Shown: in pieces, positions 40,160-48,094 of the stretch
How positions within the stretch are numbered: position 1 is the stretch's first letter
Layout: each line of letters opens with the position of its first letter
Assembly: GCA_965214635.1 (NCBI GenBank)
Contig: OZ243964.1
Location: 2,170,001-2,234,000, forward strand
Reading direction: 5' to 3'
DNA: 64,000 nt
Source of the DNA: Bin90 sp965214635
GTDB taxonomy: Bacteria > Chloroflexota > Dehalococcoidia > Lucifugimonadales > JADFKI01
Program-made: the position numbers and the translations under genes
The notes under the pieces: model-generated
What the model was told of the DNA's origin: nothing
The model's input: the letters and a program-made list of their open reading frames with translations, nothing else
Databases searched by the model: none

Positions 40160-40626
40160 CACTGCCTTCGGCTGTTCCTTCTCACATAAGATTCGTCCAC
40201 CAGCGCCACGGTTTCGCCGTCTTGGTTGGCGAAGCGCGTCTCCCACACGGCGAACACCATCTTGCCGGAGCGCCCGGTCTTGGCGTACACCTCTTTGAGG
40301 CGCGATGTGGCGTCTAGCGTATCGCCGGGACGGATGGGCGCAAGGCTCTCTATGGACTGCCCGGCGAAGAACCCGATGTCCCCGAACTCCAGCTTGATGT
40401 CCGGTTTTTCGTTGCCGTTGATGAACAGGTTGCAGAATGTGGGCGGCGCAATGATGCCGCCGTACTCCGACATTGCGGCGCGCTCTTCGTCCACATAGAT
40501 GGGGTTCACCTCGCCCGCCGCTTGGGAGAAGTCCAATATCATCTGCTTGCTTATCTCGAATCTCCCGACGGGGAACTCTTGGTTCAAGAAACTGCGCTCG
40601 TAGATGATGCCAGCGTCGGTGGTCAT
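40159..40626 (-). CDS. MaoC N-terminal-type dehydratase-like hotdog protein, first of a pair
   Basis: A 155-residue protein of the FAS1-like/MaoC N-terminal dehydratase group: FEISKQMILDFSQAAGEVNP, IIAPPTFCNLFI, IRPGDTLDATSRLKEVYAKT and FAVWETRFANQDGETVA. The catalytic-type motif is degenerate (AGEVNPIYVD, with Glu for Asp and Tyr for His), as in the non-catalytic partner subunits of some actinobacterial hydratases. Start ATG 40626 (MTTDAGIIYERS); upstream in-frame sequence is not coding. Stop overlaps the next gene. Confidence 0.8.
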   Translation of the reverse strand: MTTDAGIIYERSFLNQEFPVGRFEISKQMILDFSQAAGEVNPIYVDEERAAMSEYGGIIAPPTFCNLFINGNEKPDIKLEFGDIGFFAGQSIESLAPIRPGDTLDATSRLKEVYAKTGRSGKMVFAVWETRFANQDGETVALVDESYVRRNSRRQ

Positions 40627-40700
40627 TGTTCGCTCCCGAATGGTCGGCTGTGGGTTGTGTGTCATCAGTGAATTGTCGGGTGTATGATGTCGTGTCGAGG

Positions 40701-41354
40701 CTAGACGGCTGTGGTGTCCTCGATGCGCACAGAGCGGAACGCGCCGCCGCGCAGTTCGCGCACGATGTCGGCTTCGGTGCGGATGGGGTTGTCGAACTGC
40801 GTCATGCAGCTGCCGATGGCGCTGACCACATGGGCGTCGCTGCCGCCTGTGCCGGCGTACTTGTGCGCGGCTATCAGCGCATCGGCGCGTTCTTGCTCGC
40901 CGGGTCGGTTGCTGCCGTTCAGCCGCTCCACGATGCGAATGTCGTCGAACCCCGCCACATCGTCTACATACTCGCAGAAGCCGATGCCGAACCTGCCCGG
41001 ATGCGCCGGCACAGCAATGGCACCGCAACGGTCAGCGGCGCTCACAAGTGTTGGGGCGTCCAAATGCACATCCGCAAAGTCGATTTCGTCTGCAAGCGCC
41101 TCCGTGATGCCATACACGAGGAAGTGGCCGCAGTTCGTGTCTAGCTCCGCCCCCTTCAGTATCAGCACATCGTTGTCCGCCGCAAGTGCGCTGTAGTCGA
41201 CATCGAAGTCGAATTGGCGATGCTCTGTCAGCACGAAGCCGTCGATGCGGTAGCCTTTGCGTCTCAGCACGCCGACCCACTTGACATACTGCTTCACTGT
41301 GGCGCGTGCGTCATCTGACGCAACCGAGTGGGTATGCAAATCAACAAACATCAT
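40701..41354 (-). CDS. PHP domain protein, second copy
   Basis: A 217-residue PHP-domain protein with VDLHTHS, LTEHRQF, VPAHPGRFG and GGSDAHVVS as metal-binding motifs. It shares architecture with the gene at 22874-23599, including a C-terminal IGSCMTQFDNPIRTEADIV segment similar to the IGKCVTLFDGDIRNESQLI segment there. A phosphoesterase role is likely, substrate unknown. ATG 41354 and ATG 41351 are adjacent. Confidence 0.8.
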   Translation of the reverse strand: MMFVDLHTHSVASDDARATVKQYVKWVGVLRRKGYRIDGFVLTEHRQFDFDVDYSALAADNDVLILKGAELDTNCGHFLVYGITEALADEIDFADVHLDAPTLVSAADRCGAIAVPAHPGRFGIGFCEYVDDVAGFDDIRIVERLNGSNRPGEQERADALIAAHKYAGTGGSDAHVVSAIGSCMTQFDNPIRTEADIVRELRGGAFRSVRIEDTTAV

Positions 41355-41547
41355 CCGAATAGTAGGCTAGGCGGCGGCTTGCGTCAAGTTTTTTCTGCGG
41401 GCATGCGGCTGCGATGTGCTCTCTGCAATGCGCTCATTCAGGGCAGGGGCTTTTTGCTGCGCTTGCGCCTGCCTACACATCCACAGCGCGCCGTGATACA
41501 TTTGACCCCGATTATCGGTGTTCGAACTAACACACGGAGGCGTTCAT

Positions 41548-42324
41548 ATGGACTTGGGAATCAAAGGCAGGGTTGCGCTGGTAACGGGCGGCAGCCGCGG
41601 ATTGGGCAGACATGCGGCGTTGTCGCTGGCGCGCGAGGGCGTGGATGTCGCCATATGCGGACGCACGCAAGCCACGCTCGACAGCACGGTGGCTGAACTT
41701 GCGGCGCTGGGCGTTCGAGCGCTGGGCGTCGTCGCTGATGTGTCCGACGCCGAGACGATGCCTGCCCTGCATCGACAGGTGGCAGACGGACTGGGCGAAG
41801 TGGACATCCTCGTGAACAACGCCGGCGGCTCACGCGCCCGTGAGGACATCGCCGACCTGCCGCTGGAGGACTTCAAGGCTGCGTTCGACCTCAACCTGTT
41901 CGGCGGCTTCCAGCTGATGCGTGAGGTCATCCCACATATGCGGGCGCAGAGGTGGGGGCGCATCATCAACATAGCGTCCATTTACGGGCGTGAACACGGC
42001 GGCAACCTGTCGTATATGTCTGCCAAAGCTGCGCTTATCGGCGCCACAAAGCACGCTGCGCTGAGCCTCGTTACCGACGGCGTGCTAGTTAACAGCATCG
42101 CACCCGGCAGCATAGAGCACCCACAAGGCTCATGGGAGCGCTTTCAGAATGAGAACCCGCCGGAGGTCGTGGCGGATTTCATATCACGCAACCTGCCGAT
42201 GGGACGCTTCGGCTGGCCCGAGCCGGTGGGCGACCTTGTGGCGTTCCTCGCATCCGAGCGCGCTGGTCTCATCACTGGCGCCTGCATAGTCGTGGACGGC
42301 GGGCAGGGGTACTCTATGATATAG
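41548..42324 (+). CDS. Short-chain dehydrogenase/reductase with intact active site
   Basis: A 258-residue SDR resembling 3-oxoacyl-ACP reductases: VTGGSRGLGR, VNNAGGSRARED, IINIASIYG and an intact YMSAK active site, then SIAPGSIEHP. ATG 41548 is preceded by GGAGG, a strong ribosome binding site. It is the only dehydrogenase of this cluster on the plus strand to the right of the MaoC genes. Substrate unknown. Confidence 0.87.
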   Translation: MDLGIKGRVALVTGGSRGLGRHAALSLAREGVDVAICGRTQATLDSTVAELAALGVRALGVVADVSDAETMPALHRQVADGLGEVDILVNNAGGSRAREDIADLPLEDFKAAFDLNLFGGFQLMREVIPHMRAQRWGRIINIASIYGREHGGNLSYMSAKAALIGATKHAALSLVTDGVLVNSIAPGSIEHPQGSWERFQNENPPEVVADFISRNLPMGRFGWPEPVGDLVAFLASERAGLITGACIVVDGGQGYSMI

Positions 42325-42334
42325 GTGCGCCTGT

Positions 42335-42436
42335 TCACATCAGCACGGCGAGCATTACAAGCACGAGCGTCAGGCTCTGACCGCCCACTATCAGCGCCGC
42401 TAGCAACGCCACCATCAGGAGAATGGCAGCGACCAT
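42335..42436 (-). CDS. Possible 33-residue membrane peptide
   Basis: From ATG 42436 a 33-residue, almost entirely hydrophobic peptide is encoded (VAAILLMVALLAALIVGG and LVLVMLAVLM, joined by a short polar turn). It could form one or two membrane helices. The ribosome binding site is weak (AGCAGG, 12 bases upstream) and no homologue is known to me, so this may be chance. The rest of the gap 42325-42641 holds only the uppP promoter. Confidence 0.2.
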   Translation of the reverse strand: MVAAILLMVALLAALIVGGQSLTLVLVMLAVLM

Positions 42437-42602
42437 CGTCGAATATGCCTGCTGCGATGATGACGCGCTTTCAGGATGTCCCGCCCCACATGGTCTATGC
42501 CCAAGGGGATGCGCTCCCAATTAGTACGCCCGACGCGTGTGTCTGTTCGACGAACATGGCGGCTCGCCTACGAGGTTGAGGGTGCGGCGTTGGCGGGTAA
42601 GA

Positions 42603-42608
42603 TATAAT
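42603..42608 (+). promoter_or_regulatory. uppP: Candidate -10 box of uppP
   Basis: TATAAT at 42603-42608 lies 34 bases before the start codon of the undecaprenyl-diphosphatase gene. No strong -35 is seen; the nearest TTGAGG is at 42576-42581, with a 21-base spacer. Confidence 0.4.
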
Positions 42609-42641
42609 ACCCACAGGGCTTTCGGATGTTAGGGAGCGTAT

Positions 42642-43427
42642 ATGTGGGACGGCATTTTGCTGGGGGCGTTGCAAGGTGTGGTGGAATGGCTGCCCATAAG
42701 CTCGGAGGGTGTGGTGGGGGCGGTGTACGCCTTCTTTCTAGACCGACCAATCAGCGAGGGCGTGGCGTATGCGCTGTGGCTGCATATGGGAACGGCAATA
42801 TCCGCATTGGCGGCGTTCCATCGGACTTTGTTCGGTTTGGCGCGCGATGTGATACGCAGCCCCAAAAACCCGCCAAGCCTGTTCGGCTATCTGATAGTGT
42901 CCACCGCCGTCAGTGCTGCGATAGGTTTGCCCGTGCTTCTGATGCTAAACGCGCTTTCGGGCAGTGTTGGTGCAGCGGCAATGGGCGTCATCGGGCTGCT
43001 GATGCTGGTAACCGGTGGGCTGCAGCTTCGCATGCCACCGGATGGCGCGCGCCGCACCGATGAGGTATCGGCTGTGGACGCGCTGCTGGCAGGCGTGGCA
43101 CAGGGGCTGGCGGTGCTGCCGGGGCTTAGCCGCTCCGGGCTTACGGTAGCCGCACTGCTTGCGCGCCGCATCGACCACAAGAATGCGCTGCGGATTAGCT
43201 TCCTAATGAGCGTTCCCGCTAGCATTGGGGCGGGGCTGTACGCTGGCATCAGCAATGGGCTGTACGCATCTGCGACGGCACTGACCGCGATGGGCGTTGC
43301 GGCGCTCTTGGGTCTGCTCACCATCAAGGCGCTGCTGAGCGTCGCCGAGAGGGTGAACTTTGCGTGGTTTGTGCTCATCATGGGCGCTGCAATAGCGATA
43401 AGCGCAGTGTGGCAGGTTTTGTCCTAA
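42642..43427 (+). CDS. uppP: Undecaprenyl-diphosphatase (UppP/BacA family)
   Basis: A 261-residue membrane protein with about eight helices. The two family signatures are present: GVVEWLPISSEG near the N-terminus and GLAVLPGLSRSGLTVA in the middle. It dephosphorylates undecaprenyl diphosphate to recycle the lipid carrier for cell-wall and polysaccharide synthesis, and overproduction gives bacitracin resistance. ATG 42642 follows AGGGAG. The usual PISSTAH reads PISSEGV here, so this is a diverged member. Confidence 0.83.
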   Translation: MWDGILLGALQGVVEWLPISSEGVVGAVYAFFLDRPISEGVAYALWLHMGTAISALAAFHRTLFGLARDVIRSPKNPPSLFGYLIVSTAVSAAIGLPVLLMLNALSGSVGAAAMGVIGLLMLVTGGLQLRMPPDGARRTDEVSAVDALLAGVAQGLAVLPGLSRSGLTVAALLARRIDHKNALRISFLMSVPASIGAGLYAGISNGLYASATALTAMGVAALLGLLTIKALLSVAERVNFAWFVLIMGAAIAISAVWQVLS

Positions 43428-43491
43428 AAGAAAAGCAGCGACCGCGACGGTATTGCTCGGTTCGCTTTCTGCCCGGTGTAGCCCGCAAAGA

Positions 43492-43554
43492 GCCGCCGCC
43501 TAAATCCCTTCCATCATCCCCATGGGGGGGGGTGGAAGAGGCTAGGCCGGCGGC
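43492..43554. terminator. Long G/C-rich palindrome between convergent genes
   Basis: GCCGCCGCCTA (from 43492) pairs with TAGGCCGGCGGC (to 43554), and inside it CCTTCCA pairs with TGGAAG around a G9 run. It lies between the ends of uppP and a convergent dehydrogenase. It may be a bidirectional terminator, though no T-run follows. It resembles the hairpin at 10031-10061. Confidence 0.45.
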
Positions 43555-43649
43555 GATGTTCTCAGTTTAGGGGATTCGACGACTGCGCAAGGCTGGGGCT
43601 GCTCCACTCGGGGACATCCTTGTGCGTTGTGCGCAGTGAATGCCTTCGT

Positions 43650-44606
43650 CTACTGACGCGGCGGCTGAGCGGGAACAGGGTTGACTAGCCCGTTCCCCAG
43701 CGATATGGGTATAAGATCGTCCAGTTCGTCCAGCGTCCAGCGTGCGTTCTTGTGGATGCTGCGGATGACATGGCGCGGTGAGTACAGCGTGGCAGGCCAG
43801 CCGCTCGTGCCGATGACCTGACCTGTGAGTTCGCACGCCGATGAGGACAGATAGACCGCTTTGGGAGCGTTGTTCTCCGGCGCGCGCGCTTCAGGCGGCC
43901 CCATAATCGGCGCGCCCTGCGTGGTCTGCGTTGCGCCGGCGGACGCAGCCGCTGCTGCGCGCTGCTGCGTGCGGAGCTGCTGCGTGCTTTCGGGGATGGT
44001 CTCCGTCATGCGGGTTGCACCGCCCGGATATACCGCGTTCACATTGATGCCGAACTCGTTCAGCTCGCGTGAGAGGGCGCGTGCGAAGCCGACCATGCCC
44101 TCTTTGGCGGCGGCGTAGTTCGCCTGTCCCGATGCGCCCATGCCCGAGCCGGACGAGAACAGCACTATGCGCCCGTAGCCCTGATTTATCATGTGTGGCA
44201 CAGCGTGGCGCACCATGTTGTATGCGCCGTAGAGGTGGACTTGCAACACGCCGTCCCACTCTTCTTCGGTCATGTTGAACACCATGCGGTCGCGCAGGAT
44301 ACCCGCCACATGGTTTAGGATGTCCAGACGCCCGAAGTTGTCGATGGCGGTCTGAATTATCTTGCCGGCTGATTCGTGGTCTGCGACGGAGTCGAAGTTG
44401 GCAACGGCGGTGCCGCCGCGCGCCTCAATCTCTGCCACCACCTGCGATGCGGGTGCGTCCGAGCCGCCGACGCCGTCCACGCCGCCTCCGAGGTCGTTCA
44501 CAACCACAGATGCGCCCTCGTCTGCCAGCAGCATCGCAACGCTGCGCCCTATGCCGCGCCCTGCGCCGGTTACTATCGCTGCCTGTCCCTCTAATCTCTT
44601 GCCCAT
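43650..44606 (-). CDS. Short-chain dehydrogenase, multifunctional-enzyme type, intact active site
   Basis: A 318-residue SDR of the kind found as the dehydrogenase part of multifunctional beta-oxidation enzymes: VTGAGRGIGRSVAMLLADEGA, VVNDLGGG, ILNHVAG, IVLFSSGSG and the active site YAAAK. An Ala/Gln-rich insert (QQRAAAAASAGA) and a C-terminal tail follow. ATG 44606 (MGKRLEG) has GGAGAG upstream. A paralogue lies directly upstream. Substrate probably a 3-hydroxyacyl-CoA or steroid-like alcohol. Confidence 0.85.
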   Translation of the reverse strand: MGKRLEGQAAIVTGAGRGIGRSVAMLLADEGASVVVNDLGGGVDGVGGSDAPASQVVAEIEARGGTAVANFDSVADHESAGKIIQTAIDNFGRLDILNHVAGILRDRMVFNMTEEEWDGVLQVHLYGAYNMVRHAVPHMINQGYGRIVLFSSGSGMGASGQANYAAAKEGMVGFARALSRELNEFGINVNAVYPGGATRMTETIPESTQQLRTQQRAAAAASAGATQTTQGAPIMGPPEARAPENNAPKAVYLSSSACELTGQVIGTSGWPATLYSPRHVIRSIHKNARWTLDELDDLIPISLGNGLVNPVPAQPPRQ

Positions 44607-44725
44607 TGCGTTTTCTCTCCCTGCTCTTTGCGTATTCTCAGGCTGCGCTGTTAGCGCCCTGCGTGGGTGAAATCCGCACAATCTGAGAGTACCCCTGATG
44701 AAAGTCTTTTGTGAGGTTGTGATAT

Positions 44726-44789
44726 GAAAGCACCCGCCGTTTGCTATTCACCTAGTTTTGTGAATGTGGCAAAATACGGCGGCGCTTTC
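44726..44789. other. Imperfect long hairpin between two dehydrogenase genes
   Basis: The left arm (from GAAAGC at 44726) matches the reverse complement of the right arm (to GCTTTC at 44789) over about 28 bases, including CGCCGT/ACGGCG and ATTCAC/GTGAAT, around a short loop. It lies 14 bases after the stop of the upstream gene. No T-run follows, so it could be a transcript-stabilising structure or a small mobile palindrome. Confidence 0.5.
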
Positions 44790-44803
44790 GGGGGACCGCT
44801 GTG

Positions 44804-45727
44804 CTACATCCCCTTGCCGATAATCTTGGGGAACAGCACATCCATCTCGTCCATCGTGAAGGTGCCCCACTTGTGAATGGCGTTGGCAACTTCGGGGTTG
44901 GAGTAGAGATAGATGCTGCCGCCGCGCACGCCGAACACATTGCCGTTGATGTTCGGGGAGGCGTAGGTGGCGAGATACACGGCGAGCGGTGCGACATTGG
45001 CGGGGTCGTCCGGGCTGCCCTCACCCTCCCAGTCGGACACGGGTGGCGACTGCCCGATGCCTGCGCGCTCTGTCGGCGTGGGGGAAGGCCCCTTGTTCAC
45101 GCGGTACTCGTCCACCGAGCCGGGGAACAGGCGCGTGTTGACGAGCGGGGAGATGGCGTTGCAGGTAACTCCGTAGCGCCCCAAGTCTCTGCCGACTGTG
45201 CGGGTCAGCCCGACAACTGCCTCAGATGCGGCAGCGTAGTTGGAGCGCCCGATGTCGCCGAGTCCTGCGTCCGATGTGAAGTTCACGATGCGCCCGCTGC
45301 GCTGCTGACGGAACAGGATGGCGGCGAACTTCGTGGGGCAGAACACGCCCTTCACATTGAATCGAATCACCTTGTCCCAGTCTGCGGGGGACATGCGGTA
45401 GATCATGCTGTCTTCGAGTATGCCCACGCAGTTGACGAGTATGTCCAGCTTATCGTAGTTGTCCACGGCGGCGCGGATGACATTTTCGCCGCCCTCCATC
45501 GTGGACACATCATCGTAGTTGGCGACGGCGCTGCCGCCGGCGGCGGTGATTGCCTCGACGGTGCTATCGGCGGGAGCGTTGGACGAGCCGGAGCCGTCCA
45601 CATCGCATCCAAGGTCATTGACCACCACCTCTGCGCCCTCTTCGGCGAGCAGCATCGCAACCGCTCTGCCAATGCCTCTACCCGCACCTGTAACGACCGC
45701 CGTCTTGCCTTCTAAGCGGCTTCCCAT
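44804..45727 (-). CDS. Short-chain dehydrogenase, multifunctional-enzyme type, catalytic Lys replaced
   Basis: A 307-residue paralogue of the gene downstream: VTGAGRGIGRAVAMLLAEEG, VVNDLGCDVDG, ILVNCVG. The active site has Y164 in NYAAASEAVVG but Ser168 where Lys is expected. ATG 45727 (MGSRLEG) is supported by the alignment with the paralogue; the longer in-frame extension is not. Its function may not be the usual NAD(P) oxidoreduction. Confidence 0.84.
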   Translation of the reverse strand: MGSRLEGKTAVVTGAGRGIGRAVAMLLAEEGAEVVVNDLGCDVDGSGSSNAPADSTVEAITAAGGSAVANYDDVSTMEGGENVIRAAVDNYDKLDILVNCVGILEDSMIYRMSPADWDKVIRFNVKGVFCPTKFAAILFRQQRSGRIVNFTSDAGLGDIGRSNYAAASEAVVGLTRTVGRDLGRYGVTCNAISPLVNTRLFPGSVDEYRVNKGPSPTPTERAGIGQSPPVSDWEGEGSPDDPANVAPLAVYLATYASPNINGNVFGVRGGSIYLYSNPEVANAIHKWGTFTMDEMDVLFPKIIGKGM

Positions 45728-46019
45728 ATAAAACCTCCGTGCTGTGTTCGAGTCTATCTTGCGCGCTTTGTTGAGCGTATGTTTCGGCGCAAAGCACAGG
45801 GGAGAGCCGTCATATGAGTATGCGGCAAGCGCCTGCGCTGACAGGATGCGCCGCCGCACATGATACCCTATTTGGCGAGCGTTTGCATAGATATGCGCCC
45901 GGCTGCTGCGCGACTGCGCCACAAGCCCTTCCCGCCCGTATAGCGGTAATCGCCGCAGGATGTGAGCTGCCGTTCTTGCGTGGGGCGAGCAGCCCATGTT
46001 CGTAGCGCCGCTAGCGTCC

Positions 46020-46970
46020 CTATGCGCCGTTGCTTGGCTCGAGCAGCCCCGCCACATAGCGGTGTGGGTCGAAGACGGCTATGTCGTCGGGCTGCTCCCC
46101 GCTGCCGATGAACAGCACGGGAATGTCCAACTCGTCGGCGATGGCGAACACGATGCCGCCTTTGGATGAGCTGTCCACTTTGGCGAGTAGCACGCCTTCG
46201 CACTCCACCGCCTTGGTGAACGCCCGCGCCTGTATCAGCCCGTTCTGCCCGGTGGTGGCGTCTATCGTGAGCAGGATGCGCTGCGAGTCTGCGCCCTGCC
46301 GCGATAGCACACGCTGCATCTTCTTCAGCTCTTGCATCAGGTTGAACTTGGTGTGCAGCCGCCCTGCGGTGTCGATGATGACCACATCGATGTCGCGGGC
46401 GATGGCGGCTTGCAGCGTGTCGTATGCCACTGCGCCGGGGTCTGCGCCCTGCTTGTGGGCGATGACATCCACATCGAGGCGCTCGCCCCACACCTGAAGT
46501 TGATCGATTGCGGCGGCGCGAAATGTGTCCGCAGCGCCGAGCAAGACGCTCTTGCCTTCGTTCTGATACAGGCGCGCCAGCTTGGCGATGCTCGTGGTCT
46601 TGCCCACGCCGTTCACGCCCACCATCAGGATGACGAGCGGCTTCTCGTCCACCTCTAATGCCTCATTCACGGCGTCGAATTCCACGATGTAGGTCATCTC
46701 TTTTTTCAGCAGCGCTAGGGCATCCTGCGGGTCGGTTATGCGCTTGGAGCGCACCTGCTCGCGGAGGCGGTCTAGCAGCTTGAAGGTCGTCTCTACGCCC
46801 ACATCTGCGGTGATGAGCAGCTCCTCCAGCTCGTCCCAAAGCGCATCGTCAATCTGGGGGCGGCGAAACAACCTGCGCATCTGCCCGAAGAATGTTTGGC
46901 GAGATTTCTTGACCGCCTGCTCGGTCTTGGCTTCATCCTGTCGGTTTCTTCGTCGAAAAAACTTTAGCAT
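46020..46970 (-). CDS. ftsY: Signal recognition particle receptor FtsY
   Basis: A 316-residue SRP GTPase without a long acidic N-terminal domain. It has the N domain (LWDELEELLITADVGVETT), G1 GVNGVGKTT, DTFRAAAIDQL, G3 DTAGRLHTKFNLMQEL and the C-terminal GSGEQPDDI. It docks ribosome-SRP complexes at the membrane. The G4 segment reads AKVDSSSKGG, where FtsY proteins normally have TKLDGTAKGG. ATG 46970 follows AAGAG. Confidence 0.92.
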   Translation of the reverse strand: MLKFFRRRNRQDEAKTEQAVKKSRQTFFGQMRRLFRRPQIDDALWDELEELLITADVGVETTFKLLDRLREQVRSKRITDPQDALALLKKEMTYIVEFDAVNEALEVDEKPLVILMVGVNGVGKTTSIAKLARLYQNEGKSVLLGAADTFRAAAIDQLQVWGERLDVDVIAHKQGADPGAVAYDTLQAAIARDIDVVIIDTAGRLHTKFNLMQELKKMQRVLSRQGADSQRILLTIDATTGQNGLIQARAFTKAVECEGVLLAKVDSSSKGGIVFAIADELDIPVLFIGSGEQPDDIAVFDPHRYVAGLLEPSNGA

Positions 46971-47108
46971 CTCTTAAAAAGTGTGTCCTGATGTGCCGGG
47001 TATGTTGTGAATGTCTGCTGTCCCAAAGCGGCGATGTGCATACGGGCGAGTGTCCATCCATGCGCTCTGGCTAGGGCGAATCGTGCGGCTTGGGTCTTGC
47101 GCTTGATA

Positions 47109-47489
47109 TTACGCGGGCGCTACTTTCACGATGACACGCTGTTCGTCGGGTTGGCGGTTCGGGTATTCGTCAAGCCCGAGGTACTTCTTTGCCAAGCTGT
47201 CTATGTGTGCGTCTGCGCCCTTGTGCGTCATCGCCACCACGCGCCCGCGCACGGTAACCTGCTCGTAGGGGTTGTCGGCGTTCAGGATGCACACTGCCAC
47301 ACGCGGGTCGCGCCGCAGATTGTCCGTCTTGACGCGCCCCTCTGCGGTGTTGAACAGCACATTTTCGCCGTCCGTGTCTATCCACACTGCGGTTGCCTGC
47401 GGCGAGCCGTCCGGCATCACCGTCGCTATCGTAGCCATATTCTTGCCCTCGCTGAGCAGCCTCAGGGCGTCTGCGCTTAACTTTGCCAT
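47109..47489 (-). CDS. PPOX-class flavin/F420-type split-barrel protein
   Basis: A 126-residue split-barrel protein of the pyridoxamine-phosphate-oxidase-like group: MATIATVMPDGSPQATAVW, NTAEGRVKTDNLRRDPRVAV and VRGRVVAMTHKGADAHIDSL. Members of this subgroup commonly use F420 or FMN as a reductant for xenobiotic-like substrates. ATG 47489 has GGAGGT nine bases upstream. It is transcribed alone, downstream of the 57-residue gene. Confidence 0.83.
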   Translation of the reverse strand: MAKLSADALRLLSEGKNMATIATVMPDGSPQATAVWIDTDGENVLFNTAEGRVKTDNLRRDPRVAVCILNADNPYEQVTVRGRVVAMTHKGADAHIDSLAKKYLGLDEYPNRQPDEQRVIVKVAPA

Positions 47490-47697
47490 TCGGATAATAC
47501 CTCCATCAAGATTCGGTTGCGTTGCAACACTAGCTCTACATATTCAGGTTAGCATTATGCGGGACGGTTTGCCAATTGGTTTGTTGCTGCCCGTCAAGTG
47601 GGCGGGGTTGACAGCGAGATAAGTTGAAAGCGGGGTAGCGGGATAATAAGATGCGGGCGGACGGTGTCTTGCCAGAATGCGAAGTGTTGCGTGACGC

Positions 47698-47731
47698 ACT
47701 GCGGGGGCGGCCGTATGACCACCCCCGCAGT
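47698..47731 (-). terminator. Strong hairpin after the 57-residue gene
   Basis: ACTGCGGGGGCGG at 47698-47710 pairs with CCACCCCCGCAGT at 47719-47731, with one mismatch in 13 pairs. It starts 12 bases after the stop of the minus-strand gene at 47743. There is no U-tract on the minus strand, so termination is likely but unproved. Confidence 0.55.
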
Positions 47732-47742
47732 TTGTGTTAGGG

Positions 47743-47916
47743 CTAGTTGTTGTAGTAGCCTTCGTAGCGGCTGAGGATAGCTCTTGCGAAGTCCCGGCGG
47801 GCTTCGTCTATCTTGGGTCCGCCCCGGCTGCCGCGCTGCACATTGACGAGATAGGAGTCAAAGCCGGTGCGGTGCCTGCCGACGCCGCGAATTGAGCCTA
47901 CGAACTTGTTAAGCAT
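47743..47916 (-). CDS. Small 57-residue protein, unrecognised
   Basis: An open frame of 57 codons from ATG 47916 preceded by AGGAGG at ideal spacing and followed by a strong hairpin, so I regard it as a real gene. The protein is soluble and basic: MLNKFVGSIRGVGRHRTGFD, then IDEARRDFARAILSRYEGYY. I do not recognise a family. It is divergent from a LysR regulator with a 178-base gap, a layout typical of a LysR target gene. Confidence 0.7.
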   Translation of the reverse strand: MLNKFVGSIRGVGRHRTGFDSYLVNVQRGSRGGPKIDEARRDFARAILSRYEGYYNN

Positions 47917-48094
47917 TTTGGTGCCTCCTGCTTAATCCATCCTTGGGGTGTTGCTGTGTCCGCTTGACCCGGCTGTGCGCCACTGGTTTTTGCGTTACAT
48001 GTTCATAATAAGTAAAATTGCAGCATTACACATAGATATATTGCATGATATACTATATCCGATGAAGCGATAGATGCTTTTGGGGGTTCTGGCA

